Under the pieces are notes generated by a model. The model did no database searches. It was not told where the DNA came from and saw only the letters and a program-made list of their open reading frames with translations. A DNA stretch of 64,000 nucleotides, taken from positions 85,772-149,771 of the forward strand of contig CAZFRM010000014.1 of NCBI GenBank assembly GCA_964521255.1, written 5' to 3'. This stretch comes from ZC4RG29 sp964521255 (GTDB lineage Bacteria > Bacteroidota > Bacteroidia > Cytophagales > Cyclobacteriaceae). The first letter of the stretch is position 1; every line of letters begins with the position of its first letter. The position numbers and the translations under genes were made by a program. Shown one piece after another: positions 50,288 through 59,394 of the stretch.

Positions 50288-50761
50288 TTATTGCATCTCA
50301 TCCAATTGCATTCTTTCCACCGCATTAAGATTTAAATCTTTTGCGATTCTTTCCTTCGACGGGCGATAAAAATAGAATGCAATCAGGAGAAAAACTACAA
50401 TAACAATGAAGTAAGATCTTCCTGTAAGTATGGTAGCTACCCCTGCAAATAACCCTGGTGTTTCAAGAAAAGCCGACCGAACCAGTAGGGCAGGAAAGTA
50501 TTTTGATATCTTATTTTTCACATCCAGTTTCTTATCAATCCTGTTGATGAGAATACCGGGAATAACTTGTGCGCCAATCAATCCTCCGATAAGAAGCCCG
50601 ATCAAAACATATTGAAGCATCTTTGCAAGATCATTGTCTACGGAGCCTATGTTTCGAACATATAAGGCGACAAGACCAAAAATCATCATAATTGCTACCT
50701 GAATCAGGTATACAAAGCTCATTGTGCGTAATGGGGAGGCAACTTTGAAATGATCAGTCAT
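50288..50761 (-). CDS. Uncharacterised four-helix membrane protein
   Basis: A 157-residue protein with four hydrophobic segments (about 14-36, 48-70, 95-112, 115-132) and a charged C-terminal tail (RPSKERIAKDLNLNAVERMQLDEMQ). No family motif recognised. It starts 7 bp downstream of the PlsC gene's stop and is probably co-transcribed with it. Confidence 0.7.
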   Translation of the reverse strand: MTDHFKVASPLRTMSFVYLIQVAIMMIFGLVALYVRNIGSVDNDLAKMLQYVLIGLLIGGLIGAQVIPGILINRIDKKLDVKNKISKYFPALLVRSAFLETPGLFAGVATILTGRSYFIVIVVFLLIAFYFYRPSKERIAKDLNLNAVERMQLDEMQ

Positions 50762-50767
50762 TGTTGG

Positions 50768-51520
50768 TTATGAGTTTTTTGTAATCATGTTCTTCATTAT
50801 GTTGAAAGTTTTTTCTTTTAACGAAGCAACATCGCTCGTTGATAGTCCATCGACAGGAATTTCTTTCCCAAAGATAACTTTTATAGTGCCCGGTTTAAGA
50901 TCAATTGTTCCGGGAGGCATCAATGGACCTGCACCAATAACAACAATGGGTAAAAGAGATTGTTGTGTATCCACAGCCATACGGAATGCGCCATCCTTAA
51001 AAGGTTGAAGAATTTCTTTCGTGCGGTTTTGTGTGCCTTCTACAAAAATTAAAATTGATAACCCCATCTTTATTAATTCTTTCAGGTGATCCATGCTGGC
51101 TTTTCTGCTTTGTGGACTCGAACGGTCTACGATTACCCCTGCCGTTTTAGCGATCCAACCAAAGATGGGAATTTTTAACAATTCTTTTTTAGCCAATGGT
51201 CTGAACCCTCCGGGTATGCCCATTGTAATTCCGGGTATGTCAAGAAAGGACGTGTGATTGCTCACATATATGTAGGACTTTCCTTTTTGAATATTCTCCT
51301 TTCCTTTATACTTATAATGAATAAAATTCAGCATGCTGAATATCCATGACCACAACGCGAGAAACTTATAGCCGATCCATCCGAACCGTTGTCCGAATAA
51401 AAAAGGTAAAATAATACCGGGGAGCAAAATAATCATGAAAACGGTAAACACCAGGAATACCCAAATCTTGTAAAGTGTACTGAGAATGAAACGAACTGCT
51501 TTCAATAGACGGTTGATCAA
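50768..51520 (-). CDS. plsC: 1-acyl-sn-glycerol-3-phosphate acyltransferase (PlsC family)
   Basis: A 250-residue membrane-associated acyltransferase for phosphatidic acid synthesis or a related acylation. Motif I NHTSFLDIPG with the catalytic His-x4-Asp, motif II GGFRPLAKKELLKIP, motif III FVEGTQNRTK, and motif IV PIVVIGAGPLMPPG. A hydrophobic N-terminal hairpin (about 12-45) anchors it. Because motif III has Gln instead of the more usual Ser or Thr, acyl specificity may differ. The downstream membrane-protein gene is probably in the same operon. Confidence 0.88.
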   Translation of the reverse strand: MINRLLKAVRFILSTLYKIWVFLVFTVFMIILLPGIILPFLFGQRFGWIGYKFLALWSWIFSMLNFIHYKYKGKENIQKGKSYIYVSNHTSFLDIPGITMGIPGGFRPLAKKELLKIPIFGWIAKTAGVIVDRSSPQSRKASMDHLKELIKMGLSILIFVEGTQNRTKEILQPFKDGAFRMAVDTQQSLLPIVVIGAGPLMPPGTIDLKPGTIKVIFGKEIPVDGLSTSDVASLKEKTFNIMKNMITKNS

Positions 51521-51654
51521 AAATTAGCCTGCAATTTAATTAGCCAATTGTCAATTAGCGAATTAGCCAATAGGATTTTTATTCTTGAGCTGACCTACAT
51601 TCTAATGAGCTTCATTGGCTAATCTCCGAAGGAGTCTGGTGTCCATTCGGACGG

Positions 51655-52167
51655 CTAATTGATAATGTTCTTTTTATTCAAATCAATGTTAGCATAGAAG
51701 CCCATGTCTTTGTCCTTCAAAAGTTTTGTCCAGAAGATGATTTGACCGGTATGGTAGGAGTAGTGTTCAACAACATGGATGATGATACCTATTGCGGAGA
51801 GCTCATAACCCTGGACGGAGCGCTTTCTCAGCAGATCAGTACGATCCATGTTTTGAACTACAGAGGCAGCTTCATCAACGGTCGACTTCAGCTTATCATA
51901 CAATTCTTTTTTGTTCAACCCACCACGAATGGAAAATTCTTTATCACGCTCGCGTTTGTCTTCAACATTTCCGAGTGATGAAAGAATGTATTGCGTGATG
52001 TTCCCGCAGAGATGAACGATGATATTGCCGATGCTATTGGAAGATGCATTCGGTCTTTTCCAGATTTCTTCTTCGCTTAGTTCATCCAGGCACTTTTTAA
52101 TTTTAGGCGTATTTTCATACAGACGGCTAATCGCTTGTTCAATAAATTCACTATTTACAGTTTTCAT
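51655..52167 (-). CDS. DinB/YfiT-superfamily protein (DUF1572-like), putative metal-dependent thiol transferase
   Basis: A 170-residue four-helix-bundle protein. Metal-ligand pattern His in IIVHLCGNITQYI and His in HVVEHYSYHTGQI, as in the DinB/bacillithiol transferase superfamily, with an AIGIIIHVVEHYSYHTGQIIFW core typical of DUF1572. Family members conjugate low-molecular thiols to toxic electrophiles or are uncharacterised. It is not related to DinB polymerase. It stands alone between two AT-rich intergenic regions. Confidence 0.8.
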   Translation of the reverse strand: MKTVNSEFIEQAISRLYENTPKIKKCLDELSEEEIWKRPNASSNSIGNIIVHLCGNITQYILSSLGNVEDKRERDKEFSIRGGLNKKELYDKLKSTVDEAASVVQNMDRTDLLRKRSVQGYELSAIGIIIHVVEHYSYHTGQIIFWTKLLKDKDMGFYANIDLNKKNIIN

Positions 52168-52352
52168 AGCGTTTAATATTCCGGAAGATTCCTTAAGAAG
52201 TCAACAGTTAGATTCAGATACTGCCTGTCAACTTACCCGAAAATGTTAGAAGCTTTCTATAGCTATAACGCACTGGCTATTCTAATATAATTCTTATGCT
52301 GTTTGAAACGGGGCCTCAGGTTCTGTCCCTGGGATGAAGGTGAGGTGACAGC

Positions 52353-52667
52353 TTAATGGATTGCTTCCGGAAGAAATTTAGTTACAAATTCGGTCAGGTT
52401 TGTTACCGTTACTTCTTTTAGTTTGTAGGTGTCCGATGACGGAGTTACTACAAATGCTTTTCTAAATAACCATGAAAATGTAAAATGGTATTTTAATATT
52501 TCATGGTTATTGACGCTACGAAGATTCACAAAAAATTGCCTGGGAACACCTGCAAATACCAGCCCCTCGTACATCATAACCGATGATTCCTGCGGTGACG
52601 AATTTTGGCTGCGGATACGGAAGGAAGAATTTTTATCGCTGTTGAACCGGTTGTAAGGCCAATTTTA
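52353..52667 (-). pseudogene. Unrecognised partial coding sequence
   Basis: An open frame with stops at both ends reads NWPYNRFNSDKNSSFRIRSQ, then SVMMYEGLVFAGVPRQFFVN, NNHEILKYHFTF and TVTNLTEFVTKFLPEAIH. The codon use looks real, but there is no start at the 5' end (an ATG occurs only at 52577), and no family is recognised. It may be the tail of a degraded gene. Confidence 0.35.
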
Positions 52668-52979
52668 TTTAGACCTGGGTATATGGTTTTAGGGCAGGAT
52701 TTTCACATAATTAGTTCTTATTCTGTGATTTTTTTCACATTTTAATAACCAATTCTGTGAAATAGATGGTTTTTAGGAGAGATTCAGTTTACGGAGCCGC
52801 TCCTGCCATTTACTTAATAAACATCGCCGGCCGCTGAACGGAAGTAACGCCGTTCAAAAAGCCAACGTTACTATAGAAAGAAAAATCAAATAGAAATGGC
52901 GATGCACAAAGCTCACCTAAAGGGATGTTAATGAATCTTGTCCGTTAAAAATTTAAATTATTAACACATGAAACATTTT
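52668..52979. other. Intergenic stretch, nothing coding seen
   Basis: AT-rich sequence with TTCTGTGA motifs repeated at 52720-52760 and a short hairpin TGAACGG-N8-CCGTTCA at 52835-52856. No open frame longer than 60 codons and no RNA gene recognised. Confidence 0.4.
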
Positions 52980-53660
52980 CTACAAACCGTACTCCTGGTG
53001 TTCCTTCAGGTGCATTCTTACGTCCGCAATTATTTTTAAGACTACCAAAAGCAATACAAATGCATCAGGTGTATTAAAAATACTCATTAGTATTGCGCCG
53101 CCGATCACCACAGCTTGTTGTATGAAAATGCGAACATAAGGCTGGGTCATCAGTCTTGCGAGTCCTGTCCTGGTGTACTCCCGCTTACCGATATAGTTGC
53201 TGAGAAAAGAAAAGAAATGGCTGGCAAACAATCCCCCGACAGACAATCTTGTTTCAGGGTTAGTAATGCAGAAATCCAATACCTGCGAATACATTTCATT
53301 GAATTGAATCTCGTGGTACGATTCATTCAGGAACAGGAGAACAAAGATGGTTTGAATGACCACGAAGCCAAAGTAATGTACAGTGAAGAAGGGGATGAGG
53401 AAAAACTTGAACACACTGACATTTCCTGTTAGGCCCGCCGTTTGTTTAGTTGGCTCCGTTTCCTGCAGTTGGGTGCAGAAGATCATTTTCAGGATGTTCA
53501 ACACGCCGATAATGGCAGTTTCTATCACATAGATAAGAATGACATCAAGCACTTTCCACTCCATGAACAAAACTCCGAAAGCCGGGATCAGGTTTACAAG
53601 GATCAGCACCCATACGGAGGGATACCGCCGGACAAGGGATGGATCATGAAAAAGCTTCAT
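52980..53660 (-). CDS. DUF6498-like integral membrane protein
   Basis: A 226-residue protein with about six hydrophobic segments. It begins with a short cytoplasmic part (MKLFHDPSLVRRYPSVWVLI), then VNLIPAFGVLFMEWKVLDVILIY, typical of the DUF6498 family as I remember it. No catalytic motif is visible and no function is known. It is a single gene, 74 bp from the kinase gene's stop codon. Confidence 0.65.
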   Translation of the reverse strand: MKLFHDPSLVRRYPSVWVLILVNLIPAFGVLFMEWKVLDVILIYVIETAIIGVLNILKMIFCTQLQETEPTKQTAGLTGNVSVFKFFLIPFFTVHYFGFVVIQTIFVLLFLNESYHEIQFNEMYSQVLDFCITNPETRLSVGGLFASHFFSFLSNYIGKREYTRTGLARLMTQPYVRIFIQQAVVIGGAILMSIFNTPDAFVLLLVVLKIIADVRMHLKEHQEYGL

Positions 53661-53734
53661 AATATATAAGCGTTCCAGTTTATTTTTTAATCCCGCCTTT
53701 CTGATCCTGAAATTATAAGGTCTGTTGAAAACCT

Positions 53735-55741
53735 TCAGCGATAATGAGTCAGTTCACCGGTGAGCATAGCGGATGCTTCGTTTACAATTTTTTGCAGATG
53801 GGTAATATGAGTTGTCAATTCATCGTGATTTCCCTGTAGATCAAAGCTTTCGAGCTTGTCTATGATTTCAAGTACTTTGTTCATCTGAAAAAGATTAGCC
53901 GTTGATTTGAGTTTATGTGCCTGGCTTTTTACTTCCTGAATATTATTTTCATGCAACCCTTTTTTTATTGCATTGACTATGTCAGGTGTTTGATCAAGGA
54001 ACAATTCAATCGTCGTTGTAATAAACTCGTTACTTCCACGCGCCAGGTCTTTAATTGTACTAAGATCGTACAATGCCTCGCTTGTTTTTAAATCAGAATG
54101 ATCTTGTTCAAAAACTTTCGGATTGGTGTCTATACCAAGGTGCTTAAGTATTTTGCTATAGAGTACAGTTGGATCAATGGGTTTGGAAACAAAATCATCC
54201 ATACCGGCTTCTTTTGTCTTAGCGATTTCTACGGGTAGAGAATTCGCTGTCAATGCAATGATGGGAATTTTACTTTTGAGTTCTCTCCGCACGTAAATGG
54301 TAGCCTCCAATCCATTTATCACAGGCATTTTAATATCCATCAATACGAGATCGAAATTTTCTTTCTTTAATTTATTAATGGCCTCTTCTCCATTTGCAAC
54401 CATCGTTACATTGATCTTCCAGTCTTTTAAAATAGACTTGATAACATATTGATTGATTTCATTGTCATCTGCAAGCAATACTTTTTTTCCTGCAAGTGAT
54501 GATTGCTCAAGTTCTGTTGTCACTATTTCATCCATGAACTCGTTTTCGCTTCCTATCCTGAAAGGAAGTACAACAGAAAAGATTGATCCTTTTCCAACTT
54601 TACTCTCAACACGCATTTTTCCTTTATAGAGATCGACTAATTCCTTGCAGATGGCTAATCCCAATCCTGTTCCTCCAAATTTTCTGAAGACTTTGTTGCT
54701 CTCCTGTTCAAAAGCTTCAAAAATAATTTTTGTGTCTTGTATACCCACGCCACTATCTTCCACTCTTATCTCTATTTCACATTTATCACCTGCCATTTTT
54801 TTTAGTTCACAATCAATTCTGACATAACCGGCATTGGTGAACTTGATTGCATTACTAACCAGGTTCATTAGAATTTGATATAACCGTACCGGATCACCAA
54901 CTAAAACGGGCTCTATGTTTTCATCAATCTGGTACAGTAATTCAATTCCCTTGCTTAACGTCTGTTCTTCGAAATTATGGATGATAGATTTTATAATCTT
55001 GTTAAGATTAAATCCGATTTCTTCCAATTGCAGTTTGTTGGAATGAAGTTTTGCGAGATCAAGAATATCATTCAGTATAGCCATCAGATTCTGACTTGAC
55101 ATGTAAATAATATTCAGGTATTCGCGCTGTGTGGTATCAAGTTTTGTTTTTGCCAATTGACGAGCCATGCCCATAATACCGTTTAGCGGTGTTCGAATCT
55201 CATGACTCATATTGGCAAGGAAGCGTTCTTTTGCAAGCGCATTTTCCTTGGCGAATTTCAAATCGGTTATATCTCTGGAAATGCCAAAGGTACCTATGAT
55301 TTTTCCTTCCGGTGATTGCAAAGGAAATTTTGAAGTTGACACCCACGAGACCATGTTATCTGTGAAGTCTTCCTTTTCTTCATAGTTAATAAGGGGTTTG
55401 CCGGTATTGATTATCTCCTGTTCATCACGAAACGCTTGTACCGAGTGATCTTTACCAAATACGTCAAAGTCTGTTTTTCCTTTCAACGCATTGGCGGAAG
55501 ATGAGCCAAAATGCCTGGCCATAGTTTCACTGATGAGAAGAAATCTGCTTTCAAGATCTTTGAAATACACAGAGTCTGGTGTGTTCTGTAAAAAATTTTT
55601 TAGGAGAAGGTTAGATTCTTTGAGACTCTCTATTTCCGCTTCAAGCGCTTCATGTTTTTTCAGCAGCTCATGGTACAACGCTTTCCATTGATTTTCCGCA
55701 TCTCGTTTCTGTTCCTGACCCATAGGTTCAACTGGCTGCAC
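53735..55741 (-). CDS. Hybrid sensor histidine kinase: PAS-HisKA-HATPase-receiver-Hpt
   Basis: A 668-residue phosphorelay kinase, soluble in prediction. A coiled coil (about 15-50) leads into a PAS domain (50-160; TPDSVYFKDLESRFLLISE). His180 in SHEIRTPLNGIMG autophosphorylates; the ATPase has N box LVSNAIKFTNAGY, G1 VEDSGVGI and G2 GTGLGLAI. The receiver follows (Asp469 in LVLMDIKMP, with ALTANSLP), then an Hpt domain (His609 in QAHKLKSTANLF), so all relay modules are in one chain. No cognate regulator is adjacent. A strong palindrome lies 5 bp upstream of the start at 55741. A start at Met7 is possible. Confidence 0.92.
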   Translation of the reverse strand: MQPVEPMGQEQKRDAENQWKALYHELLKKHEALEAEIESLKESNLLLKNFLQNTPDSVYFKDLESRFLLISETMARHFGSSSANALKGKTDFDVFGKDHSVQAFRDEQEIINTGKPLINYEEKEDFTDNMVSWVSTSKFPLQSPEGKIIGTFGISRDITDLKFAKENALAKERFLANMSHEIRTPLNGIMGMARQLAKTKLDTTQREYLNIIYMSSQNLMAILNDILDLAKLHSNKLQLEEIGFNLNKIIKSIIHNFEEQTLSKGIELLYQIDENIEPVLVGDPVRLYQILMNLVSNAIKFTNAGYVRIDCELKKMAGDKCEIEIRVEDSGVGIQDTKIIFEAFEQESNKVFRKFGGTGLGLAICKELVDLYKGKMRVESKVGKGSIFSVVLPFRIGSENEFMDEIVTTELEQSSLAGKKVLLADDNEINQYVIKSILKDWKINVTMVANGEEAINKLKKENFDLVLMDIKMPVINGLEATIYVRRELKSKIPIIALTANSLPVEIAKTKEAGMDDFVSKPIDPTVLYSKILKHLGIDTNPKVFEQDHSDLKTSEALYDLSTIKDLARGSNEFITTTIELFLDQTPDIVNAIKKGLHENNIQEVKSQAHKLKSTANLFQMNKVLEIIDKLESFDLQGNHDELTTHITHLQKIVNEASAMLTGELTHYR

Positions 55742-55745
55742 GTTC

Positions 55746-55797
55746 GGTAATCTGTGAACCCTGAGAAGTCCGATCAGACCAGGGTTCAGAGATTACC
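55746..55797. repeat. 18-bp inverted repeat GGTAATCT...AGATTACC
   Basis: GGTAATCTGTGAACCCTG (55746-55763) pairs with CAGGGTTCAGAGATTACC (55780-55797) with one mismatch; loop 16 bp. It lies between the Gfo/Idh gene's stop and, 5 bp away, the start of the kinase gene, so it could be a terminator or a leader structure. Confidence 0.75.
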
Positions 55798-55918
55798 ATA
55801 ATTAATTTACAATAATATTGTGTGGCTTGCGCTTCGAAGCTTGATGATATTTACAAGTTATACGACGGATGGTTTCTATAATCTTTCTATCGTCGATATA
55901 CCGCTATAAATTTGTTAC

Positions 55919-57256
55919 CTATACAAAATACTTCGTCACACCAGGAACTGCTACCGGATAGAACCCATCTTCATTAGGAAGTACGGGTGGTTTTGCATTC
56001 CAGTCATAAGTAACAGGCTGAATGTCTAAGCCTGAGTTCAAGGTTTTATCCCAATCGATTACCTGGCCAGAGTATGTTGCCAGGCGACCAATGATGGCTG
56101 TAAGTGTTGCCTTTGCTCCGTTCTCTGCATCGGAAAACTTATATTCACCTTTTGCAAGTGCAGCGAACAATTCGTCATGCTCTGTTTGATACGGATTGTT
56201 TTCTTTTTGCATGTCGAACTTGTAAAGCGAAGAGCCTTTGCTTACAATTTCACCAGCGCCACAATTTATAACTCCCTTCGTTCCTACTATCTGTTCATCA
56301 ACCTTGGCATACGTTCCTTTGATGTGACGACATTGGCTATTCATTATTGATCCATCAGCATATTGATACTCTACATAATGGTGATCGAAGATTTCTCCAA
56401 ATTCCTTTCCGGTACGCACTTGTCTTCCACCCATTCCCTGGGCCTTCACCGGATAGGATCCTTTGAACCAGTTCATCACATCCATATTGTGAATGTGCTG
56501 TTCAACGATGTGATCACCACAAAGCCAGTTGAAGTAATACCAGTTACGCATCTGGTATTCCATTTCTGTTTGGCCTGGTTGACGGAGGTTTACCCAAACA
56601 CCATCGTTATTCCACCACACTTGTCCTGAAGTAATATCTCCAATCATTCCATCTTGCACGCGCTTATATAATTCGCGATAGGAATTTTGGTAGTGGCGTT
56701 GCAGACCTACTACTACATTTAATTTTTTTTGCTTGGCTATTAATGCTGCATCCAATACTTTCTTTACACCGGCAGGATCAGTGGCTACGGGTTTCTCCAT
56801 GAATACATGCTTGCCCTGACGGATCGCTTCCTCGAAATGAATAGGACGGAAACCCGGAGGTGTTGCCAGGATAACAACATCAGCAAGCCTGATGGCATCC
56901 TGGTAGGCATTAAACCCAACGAACTTCGTTTCATCGGTTACGGTTACACGATCTTTTACCGTAACACCTTCGTCATCCTTAGATGTTAAAGCTTTATAAC
57001 TGTTATCAAGGCGATCGCGAAAAGCATCTGCCATGGCAACGAGTTTTACATTTTGTTTTGAGAGCAGTGCCTGCATAGCCGCACCGGTTCCACGCCCTCC
57101 ACAACCGATGAGCGCGACTTTAATAGTATCATCTACACTGTGGAAGTATCCACCTTGTGATGCAAAAGGCATGGCCATTAAGCCGCCACCAAGCAGCGCT
57201 GAATTCTTAACGAATGTTCTGCGCGAGGAATTAAAATTTTTCTCATGCTTATTCAT
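55919..57256 (-). CDS. Gfo/Idh/MocA-family oxidoreductase with Tat signal
   Basis: A 445-residue NAD(P)-dependent oxidoreductase. A twin-arginine signal (NSSRRTFVKNSALLGGGLMA, about 10-30) suggests export. The Rossmann fold starts VALIGCGGRGTGAAMQ and the Gfo/Idh signature HVFMEKPVATDP contains the EKP motif. The C-terminal substrate domain has NWYYFNWLCGDHIVEQHIHN and GGRQVRTGKEFGEIFDHHYV. Members act on sugars and related polyols, but this secreted Bacteroidota group is mostly uncharacterised. It is downstream of the FGE-like gene in the same direction and is probably co-transcribed. Confidence 0.9.
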   Translation of the reverse strand: MNKHEKNFNSSRRTFVKNSALLGGGLMAMPFASQGGYFHSVDDTIKVALIGCGGRGTGAAMQALLSKQNVKLVAMADAFRDRLDNSYKALTSKDDEGVTVKDRVTVTDETKFVGFNAYQDAIRLADVVILATPPGFRPIHFEEAIRQGKHVFMEKPVATDPAGVKKVLDAALIAKQKKLNVVVGLQRHYQNSYRELYKRVQDGMIGDITSGQVWWNNDGVWVNLRQPGQTEMEYQMRNWYYFNWLCGDHIVEQHIHNMDVMNWFKGSYPVKAQGMGGRQVRTGKEFGEIFDHHYVEYQYADGSIMNSQCRHIKGTYAKVDEQIVGTKGVINCGAGEIVSKGSSLYKFDMQKENNPYQTEHDELFAALAKGEYKFSDAENGAKATLTAIIGRLATYSGQVIDWDKTLNSGLDIQPVTYDWNAKPPVLPNEDGFYPVAVPGVTKYFV

Positions 57257-57302
57257 ATCTCTATTCCAGTTAGATTATGTGTTACAAGTTAGTAAGAGGA
57301 GG

Positions 57303-58286
57303 TCATTTATCCAGATAAACTTCAAAGAAGCGGGCGATCTCTTCTTTGGTGGGCTGATTATATGGCTTTACTAAACGAAAACCAACAAACATTCCATCGG
57401 TAAGCCACCATTTGCTTTTGGGAATCTGAGGATCGCGTTGATTCCAGGCTGGCTTGGAAGGAATGCGATTTGCACACCGAAGCTCTTTGGCCTCATCCAT
57501 GTAAGAACCGCCTCTTACTACTCTCGGATAGCGGTTTGAGGGGGTGTTCACAGGATTATTTATACGCATCTTTTCGTAGCCGTTTTCAATATATTGATCA
57601 AGCGTCCACTCACTAAGATTTCCCAACATGTCGTACAATCCCCATGCATTCGGTTTTAATTCCCCTGTCTTATGAAATTTTGCATTGCTGTTGTCCCTGA
57701 AGTAACCATACTCTATTAATTTGGAAGGGTCATTGCCGAAAGGATACATAGCTGAATTCCCCGCGCGACAAGCATATTCCCACTCTGCTTCTGTAGGCAA
57801 CCGGTAAAATACACCCGTCTTATCGTACAGCCATTTGCAATAAGCAATTGCTGCTTGTTGACTCATACTATTCGCGGGCTGCCTTGGATCGCGACCCATT
57901 CCCCACGTGAGATCAATGTATTGTTCGGTGGGCCGGGAAACGCCGTCAATATTTTTTTGCTGAGGCAGGTTGATGTTTTTAGCAAAGAGATCCCATTGGG
58001 CAAAGGTCACTTCGGTTTCACTCATCCAAAAAGGAGATAGCAAAACATTTTTCTGTGGACCTTCATCTCCGGTTCTTCCTTGTTCTCCCGACGGACTTCC
58101 CATGATAAAACTCCCCGCCGGAATGGCCACCATTTTAATGGTCACTTCCGTGTCTGGAATAGTCTGCGTGAATGGTTTTATTTTTTGCGCGGCAAGGGAA
58201 AAACTTCCAAGGAGCAAAGGACAAAGCGCTACTTTCAAAAGTATTAGCGCCACCTGTGAGCAAGCAACGTGACTGAACTTTTTCAA
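57303..58286 (-). CDS. Formylglycine-generating-enzyme (SUMF1)-domain exported protein
   Basis: A 327-residue protein with a signal peptide (about 1-34; HVACSQVALILLKVALCPLLLG). The SUMF1 domain shows MVAIPAGSFIMGSP, SPFWMSETEVTFAQWDLF, YRLPTEAEWEYACRAG, WGLYDMLGNLSEWTLDQY and RVVRGGSYMDEAKELRCANR. Catalytic cysteines of true formylglycine-generating enzymes cannot be confirmed here, and many members are structural or gliding-related. A sulfatase activator function is not supported by the context. Its partner is the Tat-exported Gfo/Idh oxidoreductase downstream (46 bp gap). Confidence 0.85.
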   Translation of the reverse strand: MKKFSHVACSQVALILLKVALCPLLLGSFSLAAQKIKPFTQTIPDTEVTIKMVAIPAGSFIMGSPSGEQGRTGDEGPQKNVLLSPFWMSETEVTFAQWDLFAKNINLPQQKNIDGVSRPTEQYIDLTWGMGRDPRQPANSMSQQAAIAYCKWLYDKTGVFYRLPTEAEWEYACRAGNSAMYPFGNDPSKLIEYGYFRDNSNAKFHKTGELKPNAWGLYDMLGNLSEWTLDQYIENGYEKMRINNPVNTPSNRYPRVVRGGSYMDEAKELRCANRIPSKPAWNQRDPQIPKSKWWLTDGMFVGFRLVKPYNQPTKEEIARFFEVYLDK

Positions 58287-58525
58287 TTTATAAAAAGGAT
58301 AGTCTTATGAAGTTAATCAAAAATAATAGACCCGCTACAAGCTTTTTGATTTTTTAGAAAGGGTGATGTAATAAATCTTTTCTTTTACCCGAAAAGCATC
58401 ATATATTCTTATTTAGCGCAATTTCAGACGGTAGATATGTTCTTCCGTTAGTAAGGTTTATCTATGCTCAATTATATAAATGAGTGAAACGATCTCGATA
58501 ATACTTCTTTTCAGTTCATGCGCCG

Positions 58526-59272
58526 TCAAACTTTGGAGCACTCCACCAACCAATCCCAGGGATAAGGATCTTTCATCCAAACGGGAGGAGAATCGAATTC
58601 TGTACTCCAGTCAAATTCCAACTTGTCAATGGTATTGATGGAAAAATTAATGCTGCTGAAAAGGGCCTCCAGTTCTGATTGAAGGTAATGTTTGGTTGGA
58701 ACACCGTCGATGTATATGAGACCCTGAGCCGTATCGATTCCACCCCTGATATGCAATTCATCTTTCGGAATTTCATTCGCATTTACACCTTCTCGCTTGT
58801 ACCAGTCTACCAGCCGCCAGGAAGAAAAGAGCGCTGATTCAAGAGAAGGAACTACGATGATGGCTTTTCCATTTGTGCGAAGGGTCTTATAAATGTTTCG
58901 GATAATAGAAACATTTTTCGCAAGATCAGGCAGGATAGCAACGTTACAGCAAAAAGCAAAATCAGTGGGAGGCAGACGGAGATTGTTTGCAGTCAGGTCA
59001 AGTTTTTTAAAAGAGATATTTGCGTATTCTTTTGACCTTGCGATGTCCAATAAATTTTCTGAGATATCAATGGCTAATACTTTTTTAAATGAAGGAGCGA
59101 GGTATTGGAAAGCTTTTCCTATTCCACAACCAAAGTCTGTTGCCGTATGTTCTGCGTTAGCATTTTTCCTGAAGTAGCTTTGCAACTTTCCGTTTTTGTT
59201 CGACTTGAATACATCAAAAATTTCATCGTGGTAATTTTCACCAATGGTATTCCAATGCTTTTCTTCATTCAT
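58526..59272 (-). CDS. Class I SAM-dependent methyltransferase
   Basis: A 248-residue Rossmann-fold methyltransferase. Motif I ATDFGCGIGKAFQYL (AdoMet-binding), post-I acidic position KKVLAIDISENLLDIA, and motif IV region LPPTDFAFCCNVAIL are visible. The substrate is not recognised. It begins at ATG 59272 with a typical MNEEKHWNTIGENYHDEIF opening. It is divergently placed from the universal stress gene. Confidence 0.85.
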   Translation of the reverse strand: MNEEKHWNTIGENYHDEIFDVFKSNKNGKLQSYFRKNANAEHTATDFGCGIGKAFQYLAPSFKKVLAIDISENLLDIARSKEYANISFKKLDLTANNLRLPPTDFAFCCNVAILPDLAKNVSIIRNIYKTLRTNGKAIIVVPSLESALFSSWRLVDWYKREGVNANEIPKDELHIRGGIDTAQGLIYIDGVPTKHYLQSELEALFSSINFSINTIDKLEFDWSTEFDSPPVWMKDPYPWDWLVECSKV

Positions 59273-59394
59273 ACTGAAAGGACTTGATACATTTATAGCT
59301 GCTAATATAAAAAATTAATTGAGAGGGATTTTGATCTGTGTTGAACAACTAAATGTGTTAATGGCTAACTTTAGAGGGTACAAACTTTTGTGTT

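Noticed and set aside
51655..52167. Annotation as DinB DNA polymerase
   Set aside because: The name DinB is shared by an unrelated four-helix metal-binding superfamily, to which this 170-residue protein belongs; the true polymerase is at 47421-48614.
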